Made by a program: the position numbers and the translations under genes
The notes under the pieces: model-generated
Database searches by the model: none
Seen by the model: the letters and a program-made list of their open reading frames with translations, nothing else
Told to the model about the DNA's origin: nothing
Shown: positions 18,215 to 29,300 of the stretch, piece after piece
How the letters are laid out: each line of letters begins with the position of its first letter
How positions within the stretch are numbered: position 1 is the stretch's first letter
Assembly (NCBI RefSeq): GCF_000472665.1
Contig: NZ_AXAC01000012.1
Location: 1 to 64,000, forward strand
Origin: Acetobacterium malicum subsp. dehalogenans DSM 11527
GTDB taxonomy: Bacteria > Bacillota > Clostridia > Eubacteriales > Eubacteriaceae
Direction of reading: 5' to 3'
DNA: 64,000 nt

Positions 18215-19090
18215 TCAGCGCAGAATATCCCTGGCGATTTTCTTCGCCGTGGGGGTATCGGCCAGACCACCTTCCGCCGTTTCTTTTAATGATTTTGGCA
18301 TGGCATCACCAATCGCTTTCATGGCGCCAATCACCTCATCCACCGGGATGGTGCTCTCAATGCCGGCTAAGGCCATCTCCGCAGCAATCAGAGCATTGGC
18401 GGCACCACTGGCATTGCGTTTGACACAGGGCACCTCCACCAGCCCGGCCACCGGATCACAGACCAGTCCCAGTACACTTTTCAGGGCCATCGCACAGGCA
18501 TGGGCACACATTTGGGGGGAGCCGCCCATTAATTCAACCGCCGCTGCCGCTGCCATTGCTGCGGCACTGCCGCATTCTGCCTGACAGCCGCCTTCCGCTC
18601 CAGAAATGCTAGCCTTTCTGGCAATTACCATGCCGAGTCCGGCGGCGGTAAAAAGACTCATCACCACCCGCTCCTCAGACAAATCGTTTTCTTCTTGCAA
18701 GGTCAGCAAGACGGCCGGAATAATCCCGCAGGAACCGGCTGTCGGCGCGGCCACAATTCTGCCCATACAGGCGTTCACTTCGGCAATCGCCAGCGCCTTG
18801 GCCAGAGTTTCACTGAGCACCTTACCACTAAGGGATCGGCCTGCATCAACCGACTGTCTCATTTTATTGGCATCGCCGCCGCTGAGTCCACTGGCCGATT
18901 TACTCACTGCGGTAAGGCCTTTAGCAGCCGCATCCGCCATCACCTGAAGGCTGGCCCGCATCTGCTCAAAGAGTTCTTCCTGAGGCTGTTCCATTTGCCG
19001 GGCCTGATCCTCTAACACCAGCTCAGAAATCATTTTCCCCTTTTTTTTCGCCTTGTCTACCAGTTCCTGTATCGAATCATAACTTATCAT
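18215..19090 (-). CDS. sdaAA: L-serine dehydratase, alpha subunit
   Basis: Catalytic subunit (291 residues) of the two-subunit, oxygen-sensitive [4Fe-4S] serine dehydratase that turns serine into pyruvate and ammonia. Conserved features include APTAGSCGIIPA, the cysteine-containing GAEGGCQAECGSA and CDPVAGLVEVPC, which provide iron-sulfur ligands in this family. The start lies eight bases after the sdaAB stop. As the last gene of the glycine operon it drains serine, made by the GlyA half of the fusion protein, into pyruvate. Confidence 0.95.
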   Translation of the reverse strand: MISYDSIQELVDKAKKKGKMISELVLEDQARQMEQPQEELFEQMRASLQVMADAAAKGLTAVSKSASGLSGGDANKMRQSVDAGRSLSGKVLSETLAKALAIAEVNACMGRIVAAPTAGSCGIIPAVLLTLQEENDLSEERVVMSLFTAAGLGMVIARKASISGAEGGCQAECGSAAAMAAAAAVELMGGSPQMCAHACAMALKSVLGLVCDPVAGLVEVPCVKRNASGAANALIAAEMALAGIESTIPVDEVIGAMKAIGDAMPKSLKETAEGGLADTPTAKKIARDILR

Positions 19091-19098
19091 CTTTGCTC

Positions 19099-19761
19099 CT
19101 AATAGATCGGCTTAATTAAGACAGCCTTTTTCACCTTGTTCACCGCTTCGATTAAACTGACCAGCTCACCCTTAACCGCCTGATCGGTTTCGATCACCAT
19201 CATCGCCTCCCCGCCACGATGGGACCGGTACACATTCATCTCGGCAATGTTAATTCCCTGATCCGCCAACAGATTGGTCACCGCCGCAATCATGCCCGGG
19301 GTATCGTTATGAGGCACCAGCAAAGTATAGTATTCGCCGTTAAATTTGACATTGATCTCGTTGATCCGGTTGACCACAATTCGGCCACCGCCGACTGACG
19401 ATCCCTGGACGATGGTTTTTTTGCCGGTTTGATCAACCGCTGAAATCAGGGCCGTGTTGGGATGAACTTCTTTATTGTGAGACTTCTTGAATTTAAATGC
19501 CATGCCCAGCTCCCGGGCCAGCTCAAGACTGTCTTTAATCCGCTCGTCATCAGGCGCCATCCCGAGCAGCCCGGCAATAATCGCCTTGTCGGTACCGTGG
19601 CCCTTATAGGTTTGGGCAAAGGAGCCATAAAGCTCAATGGTCACCGCTGCCGGCTGCCCGCCGGCCACCGCCCGGGCTATTTTTCCGATCCGCACCGCAC
19701 CGGCCGTATGGGAAGAGGACGGGCCCACCATAATCGGTCCGATAATATCAAATACATTCAT
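19099..19761 (-). CDS. sdaAB: L-serine dehydratase, beta subunit
   Basis: Partner subunit of 220 residues. The N-terminal domain bears the family signature IGPIMVGPSSSHTAGAVRIG, and the C-terminal 75 residues form an ACT domain (VTNLLADQGINIAEMNVYRS), which may bind serine. It forms the enzyme with SdaAA, encoded just downstream. A 112-base spacer after gcvPB without a terminator keeps it in the glycine operon. Confidence 0.95.
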   Translation of the reverse strand: MNVFDIIGPIMVGPSSSHTAGAVRIGKIARAVAGGQPAAVTIELYGSFAQTYKGHGTDKAIIAGLLGMAPDDERIKDSLELARELGMAFKFKKSHNKEVHPNTALISAVDQTGKKTIVQGSSVGGGRIVVNRINEINVKFNGEYYTLLVPHNDTPGMIAAVTNLLADQGINIAEMNVYRSHRGGEAMMVIETDQAVKGELVSLIEAVNKVKKAVLIKPIY

Positions 19762-19873
19762 GCCAACCTCAATCTTCAGGCGTCAGCCAGTTTTAAACAC
19801 CAATCGGTGCTGTCGCGATCCATTTGTCTTATCTTTTTACCCCGGAAATTACTTTTTAAGCGATTACTCCTCT

Positions 19874-21334
19874 TTATACCTCTTTGGCATATCGCAAGAC
19901 CGGTTTTCGCACCGCCTTGACCTCATCCAACCGTTTCACGATAGTATCGTGGGGGGCGCTCTTTAGCAGCTCCGGACTGGTTTCGGCTTCTCTGGCAATT
20001 TGCCGCATCGCTTCAATAAACTCGTCCAGGGTTTCCTTGCTTTCAGTCTCCGTCGGTTCAATCATCAACGCTTCTTTGACAATCAAGGGGAAATAAATCG
20101 TCGGTGGATGATAACCAAAATCAATCAGCCGTTTGGCAATGTCAAGGGCCGAAACCCCAAATTTCATCTGCTTCTGGGCCGAGAAGACGACCTCATGCAT
20201 ACAGGTCTTGCCGAAGGGCAATTCATAATCATCCTGAAGTCTGGCGCGGATATAATTGGCATTGAGCACCGCTGTTTCCGAGGCTTCCCGAAGACCCACC
20301 GCCCCCAAAGAGCGGATGTAGGCAAAGGCTTTGACCACTACCGCAAAATTGCCATAGAAAGATTTAACCCGGCCAATCGATAAGGGGCGATGATGATCTA
20401 AATAATACGCATCCTCAGCCCGTTCCACCACCGGCCCCGGCAGGAAGGGCACCAACTCTTTTTTGACCCCCACCGGACCGGAACCCGGGCCGCCGCCACC
20501 ATGAGGGGTGCTGAAGGTTTTGTGCAGATTAAGGTGCACCACATCAAAGCCCATGTCACCGGGGCGGGTCTTGCCCATGATGGCATTCATATTGGCCCCG
20601 TCATAATAGAGCAGTCCGCCGGCCTGATGGACAATCTCGGCTATTTCGACAATGTTTTCTTCAAACAAGCCCAGGGTGCTGGGATTGGTGAGCATCAGCC
20701 CGGCAATCTCATCACTCATCACAGCCTTTAATGACGGGATGTCGACGCCGCCAGATTCGTTGGATTTCACTTCGATCACATCGAAACCAACTACTGATGC
20801 CGAAGCCGGATTGGTGCCATGGGATGAATCCGGCACGACGATTTTTTGTCGCTTCGTGTCACTGCGGTGCTGATGATAGGCTTTGATAATCATCAGTCCG
20901 GCCATTTCGCCATGGGCGCCAGCCGCCGGTTGCAGCGATACCCGGGCCATTCCGGTGATCTCCGCCAGCATCCGGTCGGTTTGATAAAGGAGTTCCAGCG
21001 CGCCCTGAACGGTTTTTTCTGATTGATAAGGATGGATTCGCGAAAATCCGCTGTATCTGGCCACGTCTTCATTGATCTTGGGATTATATTTCATCGTACA
21101 GGAACCCAGCGGGTAAAAGCCGGAATCCACGCCGTGATTCATTTTCGACAAGGCGGTAAAGTGACGAACCGCATCCACCTCGCTGACCTCCGGCAGTTCC
21201 ACGGACTGCGCCCGTAAAAATTCGGTCGGAATCACGCTGCCAAGGTCCCTTTCCGGGACATCGCAGGCCGGTAACAGGCTGGTTCTGCGGCCCGGAACCG
21301 ACTTTTCAAAAATCAGTGCTTCGTTCTTAATCAC
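19874..21334 (-). CDS. gcvPB: Glycine dehydrogenase (decarboxylating), subunit 2
   Basis: P-protein beta half of 486 residues that, with GcvPA, decarboxylates glycine and loads the aminomethyl group on the lipoyl arm of GcvH. The PLP lysine is in [16 protein letters not shown]. Full length for the split form found in firmicutes. Its start overlaps the gcvPA stop by eight bases, so synthesis of the two halves is coupled. Confidence 0.96.
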   Translation of the reverse strand: MIKNEALIFEKSVPGRRTSLLPACDVPERDLGSVIPTEFLRAQSVELPEVSEVDAVRHFTALSKMNHGVDSGFYPLGSCTMKYNPKINEDVARYSGFSRIHPYQSEKTVQGALELLYQTDRMLAEITGMARVSLQPAAGAHGEMAGLMIIKAYHQHRSDTKRQKIVVPDSSHGTNPASASVVGFDVIEVKSNESGGVDIPSLKAVMSDEIAGLMLTNPSTLGLFEENIVEIAEIVHQAGGLLYYDGANMNAIMGKTRPGDMGFDVVHLNLHKTFSTPHGGGGPGSGPVGVKKELVPFLPGPVVERAEDAYYLDHHRPLSIGRVKSFYGNFAVVVKAFAYIRSLGAVGLREASETAVLNANYIRARLQDDYELPFGKTCMHEVVFSAQKQMKFGVSALDIAKRLIDFGYHPPTIYFPLIVKEALMIEPTETESKETLDEFIEAMRQIAREAETSPELLKSAPHDTIVKRLDEVKAVRKPVLRYAKEV

Positions 21335-22673
21335 AATGGTTCACCGCCTTTTCTACTAAACTGTCCATTTCTGGTCGGGTCCGTTTTTCGGTCACCGCCA
21401 GCAACCAGCCGTTTTTTAACTCCGGATACGACTGCTCCACAGCATAACCGCCGATAACATGATCCGCGAGCAAAGCCTCGTTTAGTACTTCGGTGTCACA
21501 ACTGCTGGTCACGGTAAACTCCTTGAAAAAGGGCGCTGAAAAAACGGGCGCAAATTTTCCCGACTTGATCAACTGATCATAAAGGTAATGGGCTTTGTTG
21601 AGGCAGAGGGTAGCCACTTCTTTTAACCCCTCCTTGCCGAGCACGGTCATGTAAATGGTCGCCGCCAAAGCATTTAAGGCCTGGTTGGAGCAAATGTTAG
21701 AAGTGGCCTTATCCCGGCGGATATGCTGCTCTCTGGTCTGCAGGGTCAGCACAAAGGCGCGCTTGCCATCGAGATCGGTGGTCTGTCCAACGACCCGACC
21801 CGGCAGCTTCCGCATCAATGCCTTGGAGGTGGCCATGAAACCCAGACCCGGACCGCCAAAACTGATCGGATTACCCAGACACTGGCCATCGCCAACGACA
21901 ATATCGGCCCCCAGTTCGCCGGGGGATTTAAGGATTGCCAGCGAAATCGGATCGACACTGGCAATCAGAAGCGCTTTATGCTGGTGCGCCAGTGCGGCGG
22001 CCTGGCCGAGATCTTCAATGATCCCAAAAAAGTTGGGACTCTGGACGATCACCGCCGCGGTTTGCTCGGAACACGCTGCCGCCAGCGCGTCCAGATCGAT
22101 ACTGCCATTGTGGTAGCCAATCTCTTTCACCACGATGCCCTTATAACGGGCATAGGTTTTTAACACTTCCCGGCTCTCGGGATGAACGGTGTTGGCAATC
22201 AGCACCTCATTTTTTCCGGTATGGCTACAGGCCATGGCGACTGCCTCGGCCAGCGCGGTGGCGCCATCATACATCGAGGCGTTAGCAATGTCCATGCCAG
22301 TCAGCTCACAGATCATCGACTGAAACTCGAAGATTGCCTGCAGGGTGCCCTGGCTGATTTCCGGCTGATAGGGGGTATAGGCAGTATAAAACTCCTGCCG
22401 CGAGATCAGATTACCCACCGCGCTGGGGATGAAGTGATCATAAGCCCCGGCGCCAAGAAAACAGCTGGTGTCATCAAGATTTATGTTTTTCTGGGACAGC
22501 TTCCGCATGTAGCTGGTCAGCTCCAGTTCTGATAAAGCCGGTGGTAATTCCAGATCCCGGCTCAGACGCACCGCTTCCGGGATGTCGGCAAAAAGTTCCT
22601 GAATCGAATCGTTTCCCATCTCTGAAAGCATGGCTTGTTGTTGCGCTGTGGTATTGGATATGTAGGATGCCAC
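21327..22673 (-). CDS. gcvPA: Glycine dehydrogenase (decarboxylating), subunit 1
   Basis: P-protein alpha half of 448 residues, with family segments [29 protein letters not shown] and [15 protein letters not shown]. It forms the heterotetramer with GcvPB. The start codon is GTG at 22671-22673, with a GGGGG ribosome site eight bases before it, and begins ASYISNT. It follows the gcvT-glyA fusion after 13 bases. Confidence 0.96.
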   Translation of the reverse strand: MASYISNTTAQQQAMLSEMGNDSIQELFADIPEAVRLSRDLELPPALSELELTSYMRKLSQKNINLDDTSCFLGAGAYDHFIPSAVGNLISRQEFYTAYTPYQPEISQGTLQAIFEFQSMICELTGMDIANASMYDGATALAEAVAMACSHTGKNEVLIANTVHPESREVLKTYARYKGIVVKEIGYHNGSIDLDALAAACSEQTAAVIVQSPNFFGIIEDLGQAAALAHQHKALLIASVDPISLAILKSPGELGADIVVGDGQCLGNPISFGGPGLGFMATSKALMRKLPGRVVGQTTDLDGKRAFVLTLQTREQHIRRDKATSNICSNQALNALAATIYMTVLGKEGLKEVATLCLNKAHYLYDQLIKSGKFAPVFSAPFFKEFTVTSSCDTEVLNEALLADHVIGGYAVEQSYPELKNGWLLAVTEKRTRPEMDSLVEKAVNHCD

Positions 22674-22686
22674 TCTTATTCCCCCT

Positions 22687-25329
22687 TTATAACGTTGATT
22701 TTAGTTTTTCCAACTGGGCGGCAATCGCTTCGTCGTCAAAACAATAGTTAAGCTTGGTGAAGTTACCTCTCAGCTTCGTCACCTCTTCTTTAGCATCTTT
22801 ATTTCTTAAGATCACATCGGCCATCAAGCCCGCGGTTTCAGCAAACTCTTTGTCACCAAAACCGAACCGGGTCATTTCCGCGACGCCGATCCGGATGGCC
22901 CCCGAAGCGGTAAAGCCCTCTTCTTCCGGGGTGGCCTGATAGTTGATGATAATATTGTTAGCTTCCAGCCGATTGGCTACTTCGGGACCACTGCCATAAC
23001 CAACCCGCACCACCACCTGATGGGTCTCGGTGTAAGAGATCGCCGGATCGCCCGCCACATCCAGGCCGGCATCAGCCAGACATTTGGCAAAATATTTGGC
23101 ATTATGGATAACATTTTTCTGGTATTCGTCTTTAAAATAGTTCATTTCGTAGGTGGCCATCAGCAGACCCAGCATCGTGCCCAGATGGTGATTGCTGACA
23201 CTACCGGGGAAAGCCCGGGTTTCAATGGTTTCCCAAAGACCATATTTATAATCGTCCTTGTCATAGTTCCCGGCAATGATGCCCCGCTGCGTCCCAAAGA
23301 AAGTTTTGTGGGTGGAACCGGTTACCAGTTCCGCCCCTTCGGCAAAGGGATCCTGGAAATGGTCGCCCACCAGCCCCAGCACATGAGCCATATCATACAT
23401 GATGATCGAACCCAGTTTCTGATCATCGACGAAGCTTCTGATCTCGCGGACTGGTTCCTTATGCAGGACCATGCTCTTGCCAAAGATAATCAGCTCCGGC
23501 TGGTATTGGGCGATCACCTTTTTGGTTTCGGCCACATCGATCTTGAAGGGGTTATCCTTTTCCACCGGGAAATTGACCACCGCCGTTTTTTCCGTAATTG
23601 GATCAATGGCAATATAGTCGTGGAGGGCCCCCATCGGCTGAGCACTTAAATGGCCGCCTTTGATGATATGATTATTCATGACATAGCCCAGCCGTTTGGC
23701 ATCGACCTTCCGGTTAACCCGGTTTTTATAATCCATCAGCGCACTGAAGACCGCCACATTGGCCATTTGACCGCTGATCACCCGGGTTTCCACCTCGGCA
23801 CAATTGAAGTATTTTTTCATTTCTTCCATCATCAAATATTCAATCTCATCAATAAAGGCCGTCCCCTGATAATAAAACACATCATAATCATAGAAGGATT
23901 TTGTTTTTTTGTGCTCGGCATAACGGAAAGATGGGTCCATCACCGACAATAACCGCACCGCCGCTGAATGCGACTGTTCCGAGGGAATCAGGTTAATGGT
24001 TTGGTGTTGTCGCAGAATGGTGTTGTCATAGCTTCTTTCCAACAGATTCAGAGCTTTGGTTTGATAGTCCGGCGCACTGTCAAACTGACGCTCAATTTCG
24101 ACGCCATAAATAATTGGTCGGGCAAAAGGCGGGGCATCACTTTTCATATGGTAGGGGGCGATTACCGCCGCTACCATCTTGCCGCGGATTTCCACATCAA
24201 CCTGATCATTTAGCTCAACATCCCCATCAATCAGGGCCAGGCCAATGGCCCGCATCGCTTTTTCATCGGTTATTTTGCTGTCCAGCCCGTAGCCCTCGGC
24301 CTTTAAATAAGGCACCATGGTGGCGCTGGTAATCACTCCAACTTCCTTCCCAGCTTTAAAGACTTTACAACCAGCTCGGGCAATACCCCGGCCAGTAATC
24401 GCAATTGGTCTGACAATCCGGGGTAATTCCGATAAATCGGAAAGATTCCGTTCCATAATTTTTTTAAAACCAAGATATTGTTTAGCCAGGGCTGCTCGGC
24501 CGATATAATCGCCTTTGACCTCGGCAAAACTGACCGCAAATTTGGCCAGTGGACAAGAAAAAATGGGGATCTCGTTACCGTCATTATCAAGTCCCAGCTC
24601 ATGGCCATAAAGCGGCAGACCGCCTTCCAGTCTCAAGGTGTCCCGGGCTCCCAGGCCGATAGCCATCGCTCCCAGTTCCAGCAGCTTTTCCCAAATTTCG
24701 GGGGCTTGGGATGCCTTGGCAAACAGTTCAAAACCCAGTGGTTCACCAGTGTAGCCGGTTCGGGCAATCAGCAAGGGCGCACCTTGATAATCAAGAATGC
24801 CCAGGGCATTTTTAAGCGGTTCGGTCAGATTCTCGCTGCCGGTGAGTTTTTTAAGCACCGTTTTTGAATCGGGACCCTGAAGCGAAATCATCGCAATTTC
24901 AGCCGATCGATCAACGATTTTGGCATCAAAAAATTTTATTTCCGTGTTCAGGTGATTCCAGTCTTTTTCGGCGTTGGCCGCATTGACCACCAGCAGAAAC
25001 TCATCTTCATAAAAGCGATACAGATAAGCATCATCCAATGCCCCGCCGTGACAATTCTGGATCATTGTGTATTGAGCCTGTAGCAGATCAAGAGCCAAGA
25101 CATTGTTGGTTAACACATATTGCAAAAAAGCCGTGGCTTCCCGGCCGGAAACAATAAAGCGGCCCATGTGTGAGACATCAAAGATACCGGATTTGATGCG
25201 GGTATGGATATGCTCGTCGACGATTCCCGCGGGATACTGGATCGGCATTTCCCAGCCCCCAAAATCCACCAGGGTTGCCCCGGCCTGGACATGATTATCA
25301 TAAAACAGTGTTCGTTTTAGTGCTCCCAT
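22687..25329 (-). CDS. GcvT-GlyA fusion: aminomethyltransferase plus serine hydroxymethyltransferase
   Basis: A single uninterrupted 880-codon frame. Residues 1 to about 370 are a complete T-protein (VDFGGWEMPIQYP, GLGARDTLRLEGGLPLYGHEL, and the C-terminal barrel with GVITSATMVPYLK). After a short linker, about 400-870 is a divergent serine hydroxymethyltransferase with NLIPSEQSHS, GQMANVAVFSAL and the PLP lysine near 675 in STHKTFFGTQRG. The T half makes methylene-THF and ammonia; the SHMT half can join methylene-THF and glycine to give serine. Start by GGAGATG. Each half is near full length, so this is a true bifunctional protein rather than a truncation. Confidence 0.92.
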   Translation of the reverse strand: MGALKRTLFYDNHVQAGATLVDFGGWEMPIQYPAGIVDEHIHTRIKSGIFDVSHMGRFIVSGREATAFLQYVLTNNVLALDLLQAQYTMIQNCHGGALDDAYLYRFYEDEFLLVVNAANAEKDWNHLNTEIKFFDAKIVDRSAEIAMISLQGPDSKTVLKKLTGSENLTEPLKNALGILDYQGAPLLIARTGYTGEPLGFELFAKASQAPEIWEKLLELGAMAIGLGARDTLRLEGGLPLYGHELGLDNDGNEIPIFSCPLAKFAVSFAEVKGDYIGRAALAKQYLGFKKIMERNLSDLSELPRIVRPIAITGRGIARAGCKVFKAGKEVGVITSATMVPYLKAEGYGLDSKITDEKAMRAIGLALIDGDVELNDQVDVEIRGKMVAAVIAPYHMKSDAPPFARPIIYGVEIERQFDSAPDYQTKALNLLERSYDNTILRQHQTINLIPSEQSHSAAVRLLSVMDPSFRYAEHKKTKSFYDYDVFYYQGTAFIDEIEYLMMEEMKKYFNCAEVETRVISGQMANVAVFSALMDYKNRVNRKVDAKRLGYVMNNHIIKGGHLSAQPMGALHDYIAIDPITEKTAVVNFPVEKDNPFKIDVAETKKVIAQYQPELIIFGKSMVLHKEPVREIRSFVDDQKLGSIIMYDMAHVLGLVGDHFQDPFAEGAELVTGSTHKTFFGTQRGIIAGNYDKDDYKYGLWETIETRAFPGSVSNHHLGTMLGLLMATYEMNYFKDEYQKNVIHNAKYFAKCLADAGLDVAGDPAISYTETHQVVVRVGYGSGPEVANRLEANNIIINYQATPEEEGFTASGAIRIGVAEMTRFGFGDKEFAETAGLMADVILRNKDAKEEVTKLRGNFTKLNYCFDDEAIAAQLEKLKSTL

Positions 25330-25352
25330 ATTTTCATCTCCATTTTCTGCCC

Positions 25353-25730
25353 TTAGTCGTTACAGATTGTTTCGTATGCTGTGGCATCCATCAGCTCATC
25401 CAGTTCCGCCAGATTGTCCATTTCGACACAGACCATCCAGTTTTCAAAGGCATCGGCATTGACCAGCTCCGGTTCATCCACCAGCGCTTCATTTATTTTG
25501 ACAATTGTCCCAGATACCGGCAAATAAACGTCTGAGGCCGCCTTTACCGATTCGACCACACCAAAGGTTTCATCTTTCCCAATTGTATCGCCAATCTCCG
25601 GCAATTCAATATAGACAATATCCCCCAATGAATGCTGGGCAAAATCGGTTATCCCGATAGTCGCCAGATTGCCCTCAACTTTTACCCACTCATGATCCTT
25701 TGAATACTTCAAACCTTCAACAATTTTCAT
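25353..25730 (-). CDS. gcvH: Glycine cleavage system H protein
   Basis: Lipoyl carrier of 125 residues that shuttles the aminomethyl and dihydrolipoyl groups between P, T and L proteins. The lipoylated lysine is Lys63 in ESVKAAS. The ATG at 25730 with GGAGG upstream is chosen over an in-frame start 13 codons earlier. It is the first gene of the operon after the riboswitch. No gcvL or lipoate ligase gene is in the window. Confidence 0.96.
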   Translation of the reverse strand: MKIVEGLKYSKDHEWVKVEGNLATIGITDFAQHSLGDIVYIELPEIGDTIGKDETFGVVESVKAASDVYLPVSGTIVKINEALVDEPELVNADAFENWMVCVEMDNLAELDELMDATAYETICND

Positions 25731-25808
25731 CTTTCTTATCCTCCATATTTTTAGTTTCTGTAAATTCAATACCCATACCGAAATTTACCCATTCCGATTT
25801 TTAATAAA

Positions 25809-25836
25809 CAAAAAAACAGAAGGCTTACGCCTTCTG
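25809..25836 (-). terminator. Glycine riboswitch expression-platform terminator
   Basis: CAGAAGGC (25817-25824) pairs with GCCTTCTG (25829-25836), loop of four, with a T-run on the minus strand. It follows directly after the second glycine aptamer. Confidence 0.88.
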
Positions 25837-25839
25837 CTC

Positions 25840-26003
25840 TGTTATTGACCTGAGAGATTCTTTCCTTTTGGGAAGTTGCCCCTTCGGTGCTACGCTTTCC
25901 AGAGTTATGTCCGGTTACGGTCCCCTTTACCTGAGATCATCACTGATATTAGCTAAATATCGGCTTTATCCTTCGGTGCTGCACTTATGCAGACTCTCCC
26001 GTA
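25840..26003 (-). promoter_or_regulatory. Tandem glycine riboswitch
   Basis: Two glycine aptamers in series on the minus strand: the first opens GGGAGAGTCTGC, with GCACCGAAGG, and the second repeats GCACCGAAGGGGC; each ends with CTCAGGTA- or CTCAGGTC-type closing segments. It precedes gcvH and ends in an intrinsic terminator, consistent with the usual ON switch in excess glycine. Confidence 0.95.
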
Positions 26004-26077
26004 TCCATCATCCATTCGCATCTATTTAATTGTGTTTCGTCGATCTGTTTCGTTTCGGTATTTCTTAAGTTTATGTG

Positions 26078-26107
26078 AGTATAACCCTTTTCAGGTGGGC
26101 TTGTCAA
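26078..26107 (-). promoter_or_regulatory. Promoter of the glycine operon
   Basis: Minus-strand TTGACA (26102-26107), 18-base spacer, TATACT (26078-26083). The transcript would start about 70 bases before the first glycine aptamer. Confidence 0.8.
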
Positions 26108-26356
26108 CCACCTTTAGTATTTTCTTAATTTATGAATTAAAACATCGTGATAAGCGTACGTGAATACCCACTAAATACCGACTTGAAAATCGCATCCGAG
26201 TTCGTAAATCGTGCTTTTTCTTCGCGAATTTTTAAAACGACATGCCACCGTTTTGTTATAATTATGAGCGTTATATCTTTAGTAGCATTTTTCTGCTATG
26301 GATCTGACTAAATTCAAAAAATCTGATTCATCACTTAAGCATACGAGGAGTAAAAA

Positions 26357-29300
26357 ATGAAAAAAATCTTATCGATCTTACTGATCTGCTGGGCGCTATT
26401 TCCCATCCATTCGGTTTTGGCGGCATCGGCAGATACCACTGATTTACCGGTTCTTTCCCGGGGTCATATTCAGGATCTCGGCGATTACCCGGCAGATGGT
26501 TCCTGGGTAGAAAGCCCCAAGCTTATTGGTACCGTTGGCCAGAGCAAACGGATTGAAGGCTTTGAATTAAAAGCCAGTGACAGCCTGCCAGCAAACATTG
26601 AGCTACGCTACAATGTCCATGTCCAGAACATCGGCTGGCTCTATGACGAGGATGATCCCTCAAGCTGGGCTAAAAATGGGGAGTATGCCGGCACCCGGGG
26701 GAACAGCCTGCGGATTGAAGCGGTTAAAGTCGTCCTGCTCGATGCTTCCGGCCATAAAGCCTCCGACTACCATATCCGCTACCAGGGTCATGTTCAGAAC
26801 ATTGGCGATCTGCCTGCTGATTCAGAACAATGGTTTAGCGATGGTGAACAGCTTGGAACCGTGGGCAGCTCCCTGCGCCTGGAAGCGTTGAAGCTGGAAA
26901 TTGTCAAGGATGCCTCGACTGGCACCGATTTAAGTGACTACACTGCCCTGATAAAACAAATTGACAGTCTAAACGAATCCGACTACAGCAAAAGCTCCTG
27001 GACCAACCTGCAGACGGTTCTAAATAATCATGTTGTTACCGACAAAAACACGACAGCAGAAGTGGCTGATGCTGTTAAAGCCATCGAAGCAGCTATCCAC
27101 CAGCTTGAAAAGTTGAGTACCACCACAGCCTACGACAAGCCCGGCATCTATGGTCCCTCCAGCGGCTCGGAAACGATCAGTCAGGATGTGATCATCACCT
27201 CAACCGGGGTAACGCTTCAAAACCTGACCATTGGTGGTAACCTGATTATTGATAAAGCCGTTGGTGACGGCGAGGTCACCCTGAACAATGTCACTGTCAC
27301 CGGCGAGCTCCGGATTCGTGGTGGCGGCAAAAATAGTATTCATATCAATGGTGGCGATTATCAGAATATCCTGGTGGAAAAAACCGCCACCGGGGCAGTG
27401 CGCATTGTCGCTACCGGACTTGACGGGTTTCCTATTGTTTTAAGTGAAAACGCTGCTGGAGAAACCCTGATTCTGGAAGGCAGCTTTGGTTCAGTAACCG
27501 TCAATGCGCCGGATGCCGTGATTAAAACCCAGGGCCAGACCAGCATTAAAACCTTTGACGTCGCCGCAGCAGCCCAAAACACGGCTATTGATCTTGGCAG
27601 CACCACCACCGTGACAAATTTGGCGCTGTCATCGCCAACTAAGGTGACGGGTACTGGAACCGTCAACAAAGCTGAGATTGCTTCAGATAATGTCAGCTTT
27701 GAAAAAGCGCCTGAGGACTATACCGTCGATACCGGTGTGATCGTGCCACCCGTGATCCCAACACCAACACCTGAACCGCCGACACCACAACCGCCGACAC
27801 CACAACCGCCAACACCACAACCGCCAACACCACAACCGGGTAAAATCAGTCTGAGTGTGACCACGGCCCCAACCGTCACCCTGTCAAAAACCTATGATGG
27901 CAGCACCGTTACCGATGTGACAAATCAGATTCTTGATCCAACCGCGATCACCGGGATAGTGGCCGGCGATGACGTGACCGTCAGTGCTACGGCTACCTAT
28001 GACAATAAAAACGCCGGCAACAAAGACATTACCATCACCTACAGTCTTTCCGGCACGGATGCCGCCAAGTATACCGCTCCGGCCAAAGCTACCATCAGCG
28101 GCGAGATCGCTAAAGCCAATCTGACGGTACCAGCCCCAACCACAACCAAAACCTATGATCAAACCGCCACGGCAACCCAGAACATCACCCCAACTGCCGG
28201 GAAAATCAATGGTGATATCCTGACGGTGACCGAAACCATCACCTTTGATACTGCCAGTGCTGGTAAAGACAAAAGCGTCACCTGCAGCTATGCCTTAACC
28301 GACACCGATGCCGTTAATTACAATGTTCCTGCTGATCAAAGCTTTGATGACGGTGAAATTATCGCGAAACCGATCACAATCACTGGAACCACGGTGGAAA
28401 TCAGCAAGACCTATAACCGCAACGATGGAGCCGTAGTGATAAATCCCGGTGCCAGCAGCAATATTATCAGTGGCGATACGGTAATCATAGAAGCCACCGC
28501 CTATTATGCAACCAGCAGCGCCAGCACCAACCAGCCGATTTATGTGACCTATACGCTAAATGGCAGTGAAGCCGCCAACTATCAGGTCACCTATACTGAT
28601 CCCCAGACCCTGGCAACTCATTCGGGCCTTTCATTTATCAAACTGATCGACAATGGTGTGATTAATAAGGTTCAGCTAACCAACAAGCAAGCCCCGTCTG
28701 TTGCAAACAAAACCTATGATGGCAACGCCACGACCAATATTACCAAGACCGCGGTTAACACCGGTGATATTTCCGGGATTTGCTCAGGCGACACGGTGAA
28801 CCTGACTGCCACGGCCAGCTTTGCTGACGCCAACGTCGGAGTAACCAAACAAGTCACCATCACTTATCAGATCACCGGCGGAAGCGGATCTGAAAACTAC
28901 TTGCCGCCGGTTAATGGCACCGCTACCGCTACCATTAGCCTACTGGAATTTGATACCACCCGTGTGATTGACAGCCCTTCCAAAGAGTATGATGGTACCA
29001 GCACAGCTACTGTCAATGTTGGGCTTTTTATAACAGATCAAAATGTCTTGGCAATTGTTGGCCCTGCACTCCAAAACAAGCGCATCACCTTTGATATTTC
29101 GGCTGACTATACTGATGGCAGCGGTAACAAAACCAGCGCTGTCGGCAGCAATTATACCATTGCCTATAGCTTTAAACTAAGCGGACCGGATGCTGGTAAC
29201 TTTAAGTTAACAGGCTCCGACGCCAACAACGTTATTACTGGCAGCCATCCCGGTAGCAACATTACTCAGAAGAAACTGACGGTTACCGCTGATACTCTGG

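Noticed and set aside
19776-19823. 15-residue peptide frame in the gcvPB-sdaAB gap (MDRDSTDWCLKLADA)
   Set aside because: No ribosome site and very short; expected by chance.
23020-23649. Long plus-strand frame of 209 codons inside the gcvT-glyA gene
   Set aside because: It is antisense to the conserved SHMT coding region; its composition is that of a shadow frame.
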